Positions 42,061 through 54,625 of a DNA stretch of 64,000 bases are shown piece after piece. The stretch spans positions 57,472,587 to 57,536,586 of the forward strand of contig NC_057761.1 in NCBI RefSeq assembly GCF_010389155.1, written 5' to 3'. The stretch comes from Erigeron canadensis. Taxonomy: Eukaryota > Streptophyta > Magnoliopsida > Asterales > Asteraceae. The first letter of the stretch is position 1; every line of letters starts with the position of its first letter. The position numbers and the translations under genes were made by a program. The notes under the pieces were generated by a model. It did not search any database, had not been told where the DNA came from, and saw only the letters and a list, made by a program, of their open reading frames with translations.

Positions 42061-44502
42061 TGTGTTGTTCCAAAACTTAATTTAAAAGTTGTAATAATTG
42101 TAATAGATTAAAAGTATTGTAGATATGTAATAATCAGATAATAAACATTTTTAGTAAACAACAAATAAGTTTTACAAGATAAACAATTTCAATGATGTAG
42201 ACAATTAAAATAACAAAAGTTATAATCAAATAAATTTTATCTTCTGTAGCTTAATAAATCTCACTTCATATGGAGTAAGATATATAGGGTAATACTCATA
42301 GCAATTATGATATTCTTTCCATAAAAAACAGTAAAAGATTTGGGAGATGGGTTGTGGATTTTGTTAGTATTTATTATTATTCGGATGGCAGGACAAGGGA
42401 ACGACTTTATAGATATGAAGTTAACTTTAGCCCCTTGTCTATAGACTATATAGATATGAAGTTTGTTTGTTTTCTTTTTCTTTCTTTTTTTTTTCCCCCT
42501 CGAACAGCGAAAATACGTTAATATGATTATATGAATGAAGAACCACTTGAATACGCTGGAGGTCACAATAGAAAACTAGAATTACAATAAAGTATAAATT
42601 TTGGATCATACCCATAACTTTAACTGTAAAAATCGCATAAAGGTTGAAAAAACTTATGTCAATTACAGAAACTGAGACATAAGAAAAAACTCTTCCAACG
42701 AATGTCGAGCCATCAGTTTCACTTCGTGATGTTTTTTATGCGACCCCATACAAGCTTTGAGGATAACAAAACAATAAGACCTTCCAAAAAACCAAATTAA
42801 ATACTAAACAGTCTTTCATTCCACGAGTCCCACGTAGAAGAAGCTTTCCTATCTAGGTTGGTAGTCCAGAGATACGAAAGTGAAATGGTAGAGTAGACAA
42901 TATCCTTACTATTATCACGCATTGTGAAGGGAGTTGTTCATAACTTTCCAAAATGATAGGTGATATGAAATTTAAATTCAAACAAAAAGAAGAAAAAAAA
43001 CACACTAAATCTGATTTTCGTCATTTGCTAACATGATCAAGGTGTAGTTTAAATTTTTAAAAGAGAAATGGTTATCGAGTCACGTCAACACATCTTTTTA
43101 TCTCTCTTTTTTTTTTTAACATCTCTTCTTCTAATTAACTCTTATATAGTAATATACACTTTTTAATAGAACTTTGAGTATAGACATTAGAATTTGTAAA
43201 ATAAATTATATACATGAACTAACACCAACATGTGTTTTTTTTTTTCATTTTCAAGTCTTATTTATAAACAATTGTCGAAAAACATAAAATCAAAGGTTTA
43301 TTATATTAATATGTAACGAAACTTGTATTGACTGTAGTACTTTCAAACTTAAAGATTTTTCTGAACATACTTGTAATCGTTGTGTTTGCGTTTTAGGGTG
43401 CGCAAGGCGAAATCATATCGTGCTTTTATGAATCTTTATATAGTAGTTTGATGTCATATAAAGTTTTTTATAGCACTTTTTTAAATGTAATTAGAAAATA
43501 ATGTACCTATAATTTCAATTAGTTTAAAGGTAACACAAATCATTTCGTTTATAAATGATGCTCCACGCGAATACTAATAATAGTAATAGTTATAAATTAT
43601 ATCAACAACTAAATAACCAACATGACCGTATTGTTTCTGCTAAATAATTATATATACATGTGTTACACGTTAATTAGTTTTAAATTAAGTAGTTTTCAGG
43701 TAAATATAAATACTAGTATTCAGTCACGTTTGATATACGTATAGTCTCAAAATATATATATATATATATAAAGTTAAGGGAAACAAAATGATAACACATG
43801 TTTGATGATGATTAACATGTATTGGCTTCAAATATTCAACATGAACCAACTTTGTTTTATTTTCATCTTACAAAACATAAGAAATTATATGTCAAATTAT
43901 AAATTTATAAAAATATATAGAAAGTGAGCAAAATAAATTTAAAAGAATAAATCCTTTTGTAGAAGAAAAAGTCATGGTCAATATACAATTGACAACAAGA
44001 TAACTTAAAAGGAGTTGTAAAATAACAATAGCATAACAATTCAATATCAAATAATAAACATTATTTGATATAAGAAAAGCATATGTTTGTTTTATGTTTT
44101 TGTTTTTTTTTTTTTGAGAAGCTTTATGACCATGATTTTTTTCGAAATAGACAGAAAAGAAATGATTTGTTTAGGTTGTATATATATAACAACTTTTTGT
44201 GACAGTTTTAAGGATTGTAGATTGTATATATATCTTTAAAATTTCAAAAAATTTGTTTTGATTGGAAAAAATTTATGATAGTATATTATCTATTTAATAA
44301 GAAAAAAAATCTAAAAAAAAGAGTGAGCTAAATTAATTAGGAAGGAGAATTAAGTCTAAGAAAAATGATTAAGAGTGTCAGGTGTATCATCAACCTACTC
44401 TTTTAATTATATTATAGAAGGATACCGTTGAACTCACACTAGTCATTTAAAAAAAGAGCTTGAATCAAATTAAATTAAAGGTTTTGCTAATGTTGGTATA
44501 AT
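42061..44502. other. Intergenic, AT-rich
   Basis: Nothing coding was recognised. There are short A/T and TA microsatellites (for example 43751-43770). Open frames such as minus 42261-42566 are Lys/Ile-rich and have no family resemblance. Confidence 0.4.
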
Positions 44503-46140
44503 AAAATCTTACCTTTTACCATATGTAAGATATAATTTTTTTTACGCACACTAACAAAGTAACAAGTAACAACAACCCCTATGTAGTTAGCATTTTCCTT
44601 CAATTAAAAGGTATGATTTGTGTCATATAAGATGAGCAAAACCAACTCGGGAATCCAAAAACAATAAAAATAAAATTATAAAACGAACCAAGTAAACATT
44701 CACTGGAATAGGTTTTGTTTTTCTACAATTCAAACGGCTGGATTCGGTTTTTAGCTTTCATATAAAAAAAACCAACGGAAACAAGAATATATACTATTCA
44801 AAATATTTATATCATTTTACTATTGTAACTACTACGTATGCTTAATAGTATGTTAATATATTTGAATGTTATATTTTATTTTTTTAGTATATATAAATCA
44901 AAAACAATTGTATGTTTATGAAAATGCAAAAAAGAATCAATTCGATTTACAAAATATAATACTAAGAGTTCAACACCTAAAAAAAATTTAGTTTTATATA
45001 TAATTTCTTTATCATATTTTTTAATTGATAATTAAATGTTTTACATATAACCTTATAAGTTGAAAGTGTTTAGGAAAAATGATGCCATAAACTAGTAGTA
45101 TATTTACCATAAATCTTACCTTATACCATATATAAATTATAATTTGCTTATATAGATTAATAATAGTCCATAGGGCTATAATTAGTATTTCTCTTCAAAA
45201 TTAAAAGTTAAGATATCTACCAATATATTAAAACAGGATTAAGGTTTCTTTCTACGACACGTGGCGTAATCTTTGCTCGACACGTGTCATCTAGTTTATT
45301 AATTAAAATTTAGTTAGTTTTTAAATATGTGATAATAATCCTTATCTAATACAGTAATACGAATATAACTATAATCTAATTAAGAATCCTATTCAAACTA
45401 TGTTTCTAATTTATATCATAAAACTCATTATTACTAATAGATGTACGCACAAAAACAGTCTCTAATATCACGTATATTCATCATTTCAATTTTAATGTAT
45501 TTTTATGTATGAGTTAAGTTATTAGGCATATGTTAGCCTTTCGAACAAAATACAATCAAAGGTCCTCAATCATATATTCAAAACTCACAAACCAAAATCA
45601 TCATAAATAATAAGTGACGGATTTGTATAGTTATAATCAATCTGTACATCGTACGGGCATTAAGACTAGTGTAACATATAAGATGAGCAAAAATCAACTC
45701 GAGAATCCAAAAACAATAACTTTTTAAATTTTTGATAAAAACCTAACCCATCAAAAATTCATTGGATAGTTTTGTTTTTTAGTAATTAAACAGATCGATC
45801 TGGATTTTAGTTTTCATATAAAAAATGAATTGAAATAAAGTTATATACATTTCATTATATGTTTTATATATAACTTATTTAGTATTGTAACCTACTTATG
45901 CTTAATAAATATGTTGATATATTTGAATGGTTTATTTTTTTCTAGTATACAAATCAAAACAGTTGTATGTTTATGGAAATTCACAAAAATTTGTTTACAA
46001 AATAGAATATATAAAGTTAATAAAAATTAGTTATATATTTAGTTTCTTTATTATATATATATTTTTTTATAATAGAGTAGTTGAATGTTTTATTTATATT
46101 TATAACATAATAAGCTGAAAGTGTTTAGGAAGAACGATAC
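44503..46140. repeat. Tandem segmental duplication, unit ~0.6 kb, second copy split by a Helitron
   Basis: Copy 1 (about 44503-45090) and copy 2 (about 45110-45215 plus 45670-46140) share order and sequence: ATCTTACCTT-TACCATAT, ATTTTCCTTCAATTAAAAG, ATAAGATGAGCAAAA, AACTCG-GAATCCAAAAACAA, ATATTTGAATG, and AAGTGTTTAGGAA near the end. Divergence is moderate. Copy 1 keeps the empty site of the Helitron found in copy 2. Confidence 0.7.
45216..45669 (+). mobile_element. Non-autonomous Helitron, 454 bp
   Basis: It begins A|TCTACCAATATATTAAAACAGG and ends CGTACGGGCATTAAGACTAG|T after a weak hairpin (GTACATCGTAC). It sits inside copy 2 of a tandem duplication whose copy 1 lacks it, which independently supports both ends. 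It carries CACGTGG/CACGTGTCA words near the 5' end, seen also near the Helitron heads at 49962 and 51820. Non-coding. Confidence 0.8.
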
Positions 46141-48220
46141 CAAGCTCAACTCAAAATCAAATCGTTGGTTTGGTCCAATTGTCGGTTTCAAAAAAAATGA
46201 ACCGAAACATTCGGTTTGGATTTAGTTTTGGGCCAAATCCAATTCAAGCTCATCGTACTATATGTTTCTCAAATCAATGTAATCTAACATTAATACTAAA
46301 AGAGCACTTTAAATTCAAAAATGAAAAAATATGAGCCATTGGATGAAGTCCCTTATTAAATTTAAGCCATTAATCAAAAAAGATGATATTATGTTTTACT
46401 AATCTTTTGGTTAAGATCAATTTTAGTCCTTCAATATCAATAGTTTTTATTTAACCCCTAAATAAATAAATTATATTATAGAATTAACTATATTATAGTA
46501 GTTTGAAAAACTTTAAATTTTAACATAAAATCCTTTCAACTTATTTCACTTATAAATTTCAAAGTATACATCTATTTTAAGTTAAAGGTTCGTCTATGAA
46601 AAATCAAATTCTACAAATTAAAAAGACTTCATTAAACATTTAGTATTAAGTATATATAACATTGACACATTAAAGGTCAAACATCATTAAATTATTGACG
46701 CATTATCTTACAATAATAATAAAAGAGGGCCTTAAATAGTTTTTTAAAACACCTACAACTATTACATGAAAAGCCACTTTTAATTCTTACCTTTGGATGG
46801 TTTTAATGACATCAACTTCCATTTCTAGATTTACTAATTAATTATATATTATTATTAGTACTAAATATTACTAATATTACATATTACATTATTATTACTA
46901 AAAGTAAATGACAAAAAGATTACTATGATCCGCCACATAATTACATTAGATTTTTACCTTTGCATAAGAATTTAACAAGCTACATGAATATTAAATGTAA
47001 CAAACATAAAAATATAATGTAATTATAAATATTTGTAAAGATAAATTATTATAATGTGACAATGTCAATAACTTTAAGAAATTTTCAACTTCAATTTTTT
47101 TTTTTCAACATAAGCATGATAAAGAAAAACTTAAACATAACTTTTAAATATAGTCTTACATATTGTAACCCAAATTTATATATCTTAATATGTTTCTCAT
47201 TTATATTGTTTTATAATTGTGTTTAGATTATGAATAATATATTTTCTTGACACTTTATAAGTAAAAGCAATTAAATTATTATTTCGATGAAAAATGATAA
47301 ATCCTTCTAAAGATTAGCTTAAAAATATTTCTAAACTATAAGATGGTGACATATAGTATTCACTAATTCTCTTTTTCTAATCTTGCTCCCTGATTTTTTC
47401 TCATGTCATCATCTCATAATTAAAAAGATTTATAGCATTTTTAATTAAGAGGATTAATCATTTTCCTATTTGAAACTATAATGTTTTTAAAATATTTTAA
47501 ACAAATTATTTTTTAAACAATGACTTTTAGGTTACATGTCGAATTTTGTCATTGTTTTGACAAAAAGAAAAATATTGCTAATTTTTGTTACATTTTAATG
47601 TCATATGGTATTAAGAATGATGGATGCTATATAAATTATTTCATATATTGTTATTCTTCCCCGCAACCCTCGCCACAACCATAGTGGAAGACGTACATAA
47701 TCCAACTACCACCACCTTTGGATCGTCGTTTATCAAATTCAAACCATTTTCAAATATGTTTAGCTTCCCACCCTTTATATGTGTCCTCGATGGCTCCGTT
47801 CGATAAGGGCGAAGCTCCTTAGTAGAACAGCTTACGCCTGTTCGGCTAAGAGCTACACCCGTACTATATTCGTACTATATCGGTCCTTTTCTAATAAGTA
47901 GCTAATGTAGAAAAAAACATTAGAAAATAAAAAATTATTTTTTTTCTAAATGGGTTTTTAATTAAAAAAAAACATACCAAAAGGGAAAAGAGTGGAGAAA
48001 TGTATGACTCACATTTGTCCATACATCTCTTTAAAATAAATGTCTCTAAAATAATTCATCCTTATATATATTGTAATTTAAATTTAATAATCTGATAGTA
48101 ATTTTGTATAATATCGTAGATATAATGTCTTTTTGAAAATTTTTCTATATACTAAATAAACAAGTTTTATTTATACCATCATTATGCAAAGACTTAACAA
48201 ACAAACTTATAAACAATAAA
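46141..48220. other. Intergenic, AT-rich
   Basis: 46150-46260 contains CGGTTTGG/AACCGAA words resembling the subterminal regions of hAT elements, without definable ends. Near 47680-47830 a short CCACCACC segment and GGCGAAGCTCC form no convincing frame. No gene. Confidence 0.35.
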
Positions 48221-48863
48221 TGTCTCTTGGTGGTGATAGTATTTTTCATATACGAGCAAGGTACCTGCGCAATGCGGCGGCAGTAATGGGGAAGACGGTC
48301 TGTTTTATTAGAGATTTTTTGGTAGTTACGGTAAGGAAAAAAACAAAAAAGTCCAAGGGCAAATCCGGTAATTCAAATGTAGAATTACTTAATATAAAGA
48401 TAGGCCATTTATTTTATAAGGTATTATAAATATAGATAAATCTGAATTAAATGATTAAAATATAATAAATACTTTCGATGTTAATTAAAAACCTTTCAAT
48501 GTTGGATGGTTCACGATAAATGAACAAACCATAGGAGACAGTAGTTTTGTAATTTACTCTTATTAATATAATAAATACTTAAAGTTTTGTGGGCCCGTAT
48601 TTTTTAATTCATAAATATAATAACAAAATTTAAAACCAAAAGCAAAAATCAATTTGAAGAAATAACAATTATAATTGATCGATAAGTCTTAGTATATATA
48701 AAAAGATGTCATGAGTTTTTTTATTAGTCAAGATTTTTCTTACGTTTATGGGTTTCGTTATAATGTATTCTTCTATTGAAATATATATGATCGGATGGAT
48801 GTCTGGTGTCACATTGAAATACTTTTTATGTGTTCCCCCCGTATACGCGGGTTAATAATCTAG
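48221..48863 (+). mobile_element. Helitron fragment(s), 3' end at 48863
   Basis: CCCGTATACGCGGG (perfect stem) followed by TTAATAATCTAG|T is a Helitron 3' end. Upstream, TACCTGCGCAATGCGGCGG at about 48261 is one of a set of GC-rich motifs also at 54264, 62882 and 63124. The 5' end was not located, so the left limit is approximate. Confidence 0.5.
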
Positions 48864-50517
48864 TATTCTATAAAAAAAATCTCTATACAAATAAAAAGAA
48901 CTGCTAATTCGACTTTAAACTGAAGATTGATTTATATACGGCCCCATTTGAAAGTAAAGTGTTTGGATGATTGAGTATTAAGGAATATGTACAAAGGTAG
49001 AAGTGATGGGACCAGGGCCGATGACAACATGGCATAAGTATGGTTTCTTAATTCCGGACCAACATTATACAAAAGCCATTTCCGCATGTAACATGGTCCC
49101 TCCTTCTCTCTCTTTTTATTATCTACTAGTCCTAATACACATATGATGTATGGTAGTTATATAGATTGTATCATAAAGAAATATAAATATGCTTCATACA
49201 TAATCCGTAAGTACGAAATAAAGTATGGTTAAAATAAACAGATGATCGAAACTAAGTTATAATAAACATTATTGGTAAATATAATATATGTTTAGTTAAA
49301 ATTTGGATTTACATTAAATTTTTACAATCAAATCAAAATCAGAACTTGTAAGCATAGTGGATGACGACAAATAATCTTGTAATTTCGGATCGTAAACTTC
49401 AATTTTTGAATTATTTATGCTAATAACTTATTATAAGTACTGTAATTGAAAGGAGATGAAGAATTAAGAAAAGAAAATAGACAATTTTATTAATGGGAAA
49501 AAATCAATCAAATATGGTTATTATGTGTTAGTTAGAGTTTAATTTAAATTTAATAAGGAAATTGAATTTATATACTATTAAAAAAACTAATTTAATATAA
49601 ATAAGTTAATTAAAATGACACGTATCATCAATGATTACGCCACGTGTCATTTCAAGATTATCTCAATCATGTTTTAGTTTAATAATAAATATATTAAATT
49701 ATTAAATTTATTGTCAAAAAATAAGATTTATGATGGAAATCTATATTTATGGTAATAATGAATAAATATAATTTTTAATATAAGAGTCATAATTATATTA
49801 GGAATCTATATATATATATATATCAATTAAATAATTAAAAGTTTTAGTTGTATATGGAATCTAAAATATAAAAATAAAGATTTAAACTGACATGTGTCGT
49901 TTAAGAAACACGCCACGTGTCGATCAAAAGATGTCTCACTCCTGTTTTAGTTTATTGATAGATACCCGTGCATAATGCACGGATTAATTCATTATATTTA
50001 TATCTATTACTTCATTTATGAGCAAACAAATAAAAGAATTTATTTGCTTTTCGAGTAATATCCCTTCACATATGGTCGATAATAGCTAGGGTATCTTGAG
50101 CACTAACCATTATGTCTTACCAGTGATAACAAAGGTTATAACATATAATCGGGAAAAACATAGCTCGAAAGCATATAACAAAACAAAATTTTAATATTAC
50201 GAAATGTTTAATATATTCACTACAACAAAGAATTAAAATTTTACATAAATCATCATATATTATGTTACCGGATAATATATCTTTCTTCAAATAATTTTAT
50301 TTTTAGTTTTTAGTTGAATTGTATGACGGTGAAGGGAAAAAAAAATAAAACTATTTTGCTCACTAATTAATTCAAATGATAAGATGATAATATTTAATAA
50401 AATAAAAAAAAAATCCAACTTAAATATATTTTCAACACCTGAGAGACAATATAAGGTATTTAGTTTGATAAATAATAGTAATGGTAATAAGCCTAATTTT
50501 GAAAAGTTGGGAAAACT
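48864..50517. other. Intergenic with Helitron ends in minus orientation
   Basis: At 49962 a minus-strand Helitron head reads TCTATCAATAAACTAAAACA. It is directly abutted by a hairpin CCGTGCATTATGCACGGG, the tail of another element to its right. A related head-like block with GCCACGTGTCA lies at 49640-49690. No gene was recognised. Confidence 0.4.
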
Positions 50518-50728
50518 TAGGTGGGTTGGTCAGGGATATCTTCTAAATCTACTATGTGGGCTCCGGAGGTGAGTTTTCTCCAAGGTCTTTAGTTCGAATC
50601 TTGGGTTTCTCATCTCAAGGTATTTTCCATGAGGAGAGGGTTGGAGGTCCAGCAAATCGCTGGTAAAAATTACCTCCAACACGTTAGAATCAAAACTAAC
50701 TTTACAACAAAAGAAAAAAATTTACCTT
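50518..50728 (+). mobile_element. SINE-like retroposon
   Basis: The head GGGTTGGTCAGGGATATC and the B-box-like AGTTCGAATCTTGG (50590-50603) are spaced as in tRNA-derived SINEs. The end is A-rich (AACAAAAGAAAAAAA). No clean TSD was found. Confidence 0.5.
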
Positions 50729-50933
50729 GGCGACTTTGGCGTAGGATTTTGTACATGAGTTCTTCAATGGAATAAGCTCAAAAGTTTAGGGTATAAAAAT
50801 TATATTTATGGTTTATTAGATGTTACTTAGGTTAGAAATTGTTTTTATATAGTTTAATTTAGAATTTGATTTGGAGAAAAATTCGTAGAACATAACATTC
50901 ATTACAAATACTAATATATTAACTATCTATCTA

Positions 50934-51606
50934 TCTATAATATATAACTAAAAGAGGGGGTTAGGGGTACACTTAACAGTCCTAATCTCCCTCCTTTAGC
51001 CTAATACTATCGTCTTATTAATCCTCTATTTTTTAAATATGGTCGTCCTTTAATAAAAAAATCATATAAAAAAATGTTTATTATTATTATCTATATATAT
51101 ACCACCTTGAAAAAACCCTCACATATTTTACAAATTACATACTCTACACTTTTTGTTTCTCTTTTTATTTTAACTAAAGTTGAAAAAAAAGGGTAAACTA
51201 AAATCAATATTTATATGGAGTTAGTTTTCATATGTTTTTTCTTTAACTTCGTATTGATTAAGTTGTGATATTGGTCATACACTTTTTGTTTCTCTTTTTA
51301 TTTAACTAAAGTTGAAAAAAAAAGGTAAACTGGAATTAATATTTATATGGATTTAATTTTCATATATTTCTTTTTTAGCTTTGTGATATTGGTCATACAC
51401 TTTTTGTCTCTCTTTTAATTTAACTAAAGTTGAGAAAAAAAGGTAAATTGGAATCAATATTTATATGGAGTTAATTTTCATATGTTTCTTCTTTATCTTT
51501 CGTATTCATTAAGTTGTGATATTGGTCATACACTTTTTATTTCACAATTATTATAAGATTTATATATTTTGAGACTACCCGTCCAATGGACGGGCCTGAA
51601 CACTAG
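50934..51606 (+). mobile_element. Helitron, 673 bp
   Basis: It starts A|TCTATAATATATAACTAAAAG and ends with the perfect hairpin CCCGTCC-AAT-GGACGGG, CTGAACACTAG|T. The same 5' and 3' ends occur at 51821-54241, so the two are one family. It contains three tandem copies of a ~130-bp unit. Confidence 0.75.
51138..51526. repeat. ~130-bp tandem repeat, three copies, inside a Helitron
   Basis: Units start at 51138, 51276 and 51394 (lengths 138, 118 and 133), each with ACACTTTTTG, AACTAAAGTTGA, ATCAATATTTATATGG and GATATTGGTCATACAC. A partial fourth start follows at 51527. The related Helitron at 51821-54241 has only one copy (about 53840-53950). Confidence 0.85.
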
Positions 51607-52196
51607 TATATATATATACTTAATATCTTTTTTATTAATAAGATAATAATTGTATTAAGTTATTGATATCCTAGTTTAAGTACAAACAGGTTAGATTAAA
51701 ATAAATAATTTATTAAATAGGTTTTCTTAATGAATATGTCTAAAAAGACACTTGTCACTTTAATACAACGCTACGTGTCGATAAAAGAAAACTACAATCC
51801 TGTTTTAGTTTATTGGTAGATAATATAACTAAAAAAGGAGGTTGAGGTATACTTGACACCTATAATCCCCCTCATTAAGCCTAAGACGTTGTTCTCATTA
51901 ATCATCTATTTTTTATAATAGTTTTTATATCTATGACCAACCCCTTTACTTTTAATTAAAAAAAACTTTATTATTTTTTTTATCTATATCTATAAATACA
52001 TAAAAAACCATAAGTCGTTAAGATACGTTCGACTATTATTTTTGTTCGACTACCAATGTACCATGTTTTTTTTTTAATTCATATTATAGATTCATATTAA
52101 TCATTATTATAAACTTCAGTCTTTATATGTTGGGTTATGGATGTTTGTCAGCTTATGTGGTAACATTTTTTCAATTAATGATCTTATATCTTGCCT

Positions 52197-52420
52197 GAGT
52201 AAATTACACTTTTCGTCCCTGAAGTTGACACGTTTTTCACTTTTCGTCCCTTAAGTGAAAAAATTACAATTTTAACCTTACAGTTGGCAGATTTTAACCT
52301 TAAAGTTGGACGATTATTGAAAAAATCTGCCAACTTTAAGGTCAAAATTGTAATTTTTTCACTTAAGGGACGAAAAGTGAAAAACGTGCCAACTTCAGAG
52401 ACGAAAAGTGTAATTTACTC
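52197..52420. mobile_element. Foldback MITE, 224 bp, 10-bp TSD
   Basis: It is almost one palindrome. The left arm starts GAGTAAATTACACTTTTCGT, the right arm ends in its complement, and the arms are about 100 bp. A perfect direct repeat TATCTTGCCT flanks it (52187-52196 and 52421-52430). The internal words CTTTTCGTCCC and AACTTTAAGGT are repeated. Confidence 0.9.
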
Positions 52421-52559
52421 TATCTTGCCTATATATGTTCGTATACAGTTTAGTTGGTTTACATATGTTCTACTTTTAATCTGTTCAACTTACAAGTTAC
52501 ATTCGACTTTTCTTCATATAATTTACATAACTTCTTCATATTAATCATTATTATTATTA

Positions 52560-53519
52560 GAGTTAAATGCAAGAATGGTCCCCGTGGTTAGTCGATTTTT
52601 GCAACGGCAGTCTCTCTCTTGATTTTTTAGCAAGGGTGGTCCCTGAAGACATGTATCAGTTACATCAGCAGTCCCTCTATAACGGATCCGTTAATTAGTG
52701 CCGTTAAGGTTTCCATGTAAGTAGCACGTGAGGGGTATTAATGTCCTTTTACTTACACAAACATAGGGTGTTCAAAAGTATTTGTATCCGACCCTCTGAT
52801 ATGAAAATCCGATCATCTTAAAAGTCGGATATTCGAATTTCGGATATCCTAAATTTCAAATTCGGAAAATGATGTTTGAAAATATTGGGCATCAAGAATT
52901 TTCGAAAAGTTAGGATATCAAAATTCACTATGCAAAAGTTCGAATATCAAAAATCGAGCTGAAAGTTAGATATCTCCCAAAATTTCGGATATTCAAAGTT
53001 TTCGGATATCCGTATATCCGAAATATTTGAATTTTAGAAAAAAAAAATATCTTAGATGTTTTCGTATTGAGAATAAGTTTCTGATATTTTCGTAAAACAA
53101 TATTTTCCGGATATTGAAAATATTCTTTTTCGATATTATTTTGACATTTTCGAATATATTTGGATTTAAGAAAAAAAATATTGAAATTCTTAAACTTTTT
53201 CAAAAGTCACTATCCAAAATTTTAAGTCCGAAAAATATATGATATCCAACTTTTCGAAGAAACCCGAATCAGATTTTCGAATAACAAGTTCGGATATGGA
53301 TAGTTAACATCCCTAGGTTTGTGTAGGTGGAAAGACATTAATACCCATCACGTACTACTCACATGGAGAATTTAACAACATTAAATAACGATTCCGTTAG
53401 AGAGGGACTATCGTTGCAACTGAAACATGTCTTCAGGGACCATCATTGCTAAAATTTCAAGAGAGGGACTGCCTTTGCAAAAACTGAGAAACCACATGGA
53501 CCATTCTTGCATTTAACTC
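52560..53519. mobile_element. Mutator-like foldback element, 960 bp, 9-bp TSD
   Basis: The TIRs start GAGTTAAATGCAAGAATGGT and run about 200 bp inward on each side. The 9-bp TSD TTATTATTA lies at 52551-52559 and 53520-53528, although the flank is a short TTA repeat. No transposase. The centre is filled by a different, hAT-like element. Confidence 0.8.
52764..53315. mobile_element. hAT-like MITE at the centre of the foldback
   Basis: The ends TAGGGTGTTCAAAAG and ATAGTTAACATCCCTA (reverse TAGGGATGTTAACTAT) fit the TAGGG(A/T)GTTC ends of a common plant hAT MITE type. The body repeats CGGATAT and its variants on both strands. No clean 8-bp TSD: the flanks are the inverted arms (CACAAACA and GGTTTGTG) of the enclosing element. 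Confidence 0.5.
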
Positions 53520-53605
53520 TTATTATTATGATTTAACATTTAATTTTTATGTTAATGTTATTATTATTGATTTTAATTTAGTTTGTTGTCCATTATAGGT
53601 TCGTT

Positions 53606-53779
53606 ATGGCTTCTTCTTCAACAACAAAAAATAAAACCACATTAGTTCATCTTGAAGAGCTTAAACCAACACATGTTAACCATTATCTACGACCCCGTGT
53701 TGTGCATGTATGGACTGTTCCGGAGTGGAACAACCCGAAGAAAATCAAAACGTTCGAGATTGTCATTGTTAATAAATTG
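53606..53779 (+). pseudogene. RPA70-like first exon carried by a Helitron
   Basis: ATG 53606 opens MASSSTTKNKTTLVHLEELKP, and the exon goes on with RPRVVHVWTVPEWNNP and FEIVIVNKL before a GTATGT donor. The pattern (LKPTxxN, RVxxxWTVPxxNNP, xEIVIV) is that of the first OB fold of RPA1-like proteins encoded by plant Helitrons. No further exons follow before the Helitron end at 54241, so the gene is truncated. Codons look normal and the exon is undamaged. Confidence 0.6.
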
Positions 53780-54241
53780 GTATGTATTTTTCAAATTATA
53801 TAGTTTACACTTTTAGAATATAAGAAGCTGCAAATTTTTAATTTAACTGAAGTTGAAAAAAAATGGTAAACTATAATCAATATTTATATGAAGTTACATT
53901 TTGTATGTTTCTTTTTTAGTTTACATATTTATTAAGTTTTATATGATTTGGCTAATCTAAATATTATATATTAACTTTTGTATTTGTAACTCATATTAAC
54001 TCTTAGGATTAAGTGAATGGTAAATGAGTATGATTCTGATATGATAATAGACCTTTCCTAAAGGATTAATTTGTTTGGTATTAGTTCTTCAACTTTTTGC
54101 CTTAACCGAATCATTTTATGTTTTGATTTTAGGTATTTTAATTTTATTAAGCATCTATTTAATATACTTAAATTCTTATAGTTTTAGCTTAAATTAATAT
54201 ATTTTGAGACTACCCGTCCATTGGACGGACCTGAACACTAG

Positions 54242-54625
54242 TATATATATATATATATCGCATAATACCCGTGTAATGCAGCGACGATAACGGTGTACTG
54301 GTAACGGCGAAAGAATAATTTTATTAAGAGTAAATCATCTATTTGTAATTAACACTTTCCAAAATTAAATATATTCGACATTAAAAAGATAATTTTATTA
54401 TTTTAGAACTTTTTTGATAACATTACTACTTAACTACAGTATAACAAATACAAATGATAACATATGTATATTGTTGTTTTGTATATAAAGTACAAAAGTG
54501 GAGAGACAAAAAGAAATGTGCAAACGTAAACGACTACAAGCTTATTGATATTCAACAGTCAACACTAAAAAAGATATTAAAAAAAACGTTGGACCTGCTA
54601 TTATTACAAGTTCGTCCCACAAGTG
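54242..54625. other. Intergenic with a GC-rich motif
   Basis: TACCCGTGTAATGCAGCGACG at 54264 is a member of a recurrent GC-rich motif set (see 48261, 62882, 63124). No gene. Confidence 0.35.

Larger units (their letters stand above)
51821..54241 (+). mobile_element. Related Helitron, 2.4 kb, with RPA-like exon and nested elements
   Basis: The 5' part TAATATAACTAAAAAAGGAG and the 3' end CCCGTCC-ATT-GGACGG, CTGAACACTAG|T match the element at 50934-51606. The initial TC is lost where a minus-strand Helitron head (TCTACCAATAAACTAAAACA, 5' end at 51820) abuts it. It carries a Mutator-like MITE (52197-52420), a second foldback (52560-53519) and an RPA-type exon (53606-53779). Subtracting the nested insertions leaves about 1.2 kb. 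Confidence 0.7.

Noticed and set aside
52928..53203. Minus-strand Lys/Phe/Ile-rich frame
   Set aside because: Lies inside the CGGATAT-rich hAT-like MITE; low complexity.
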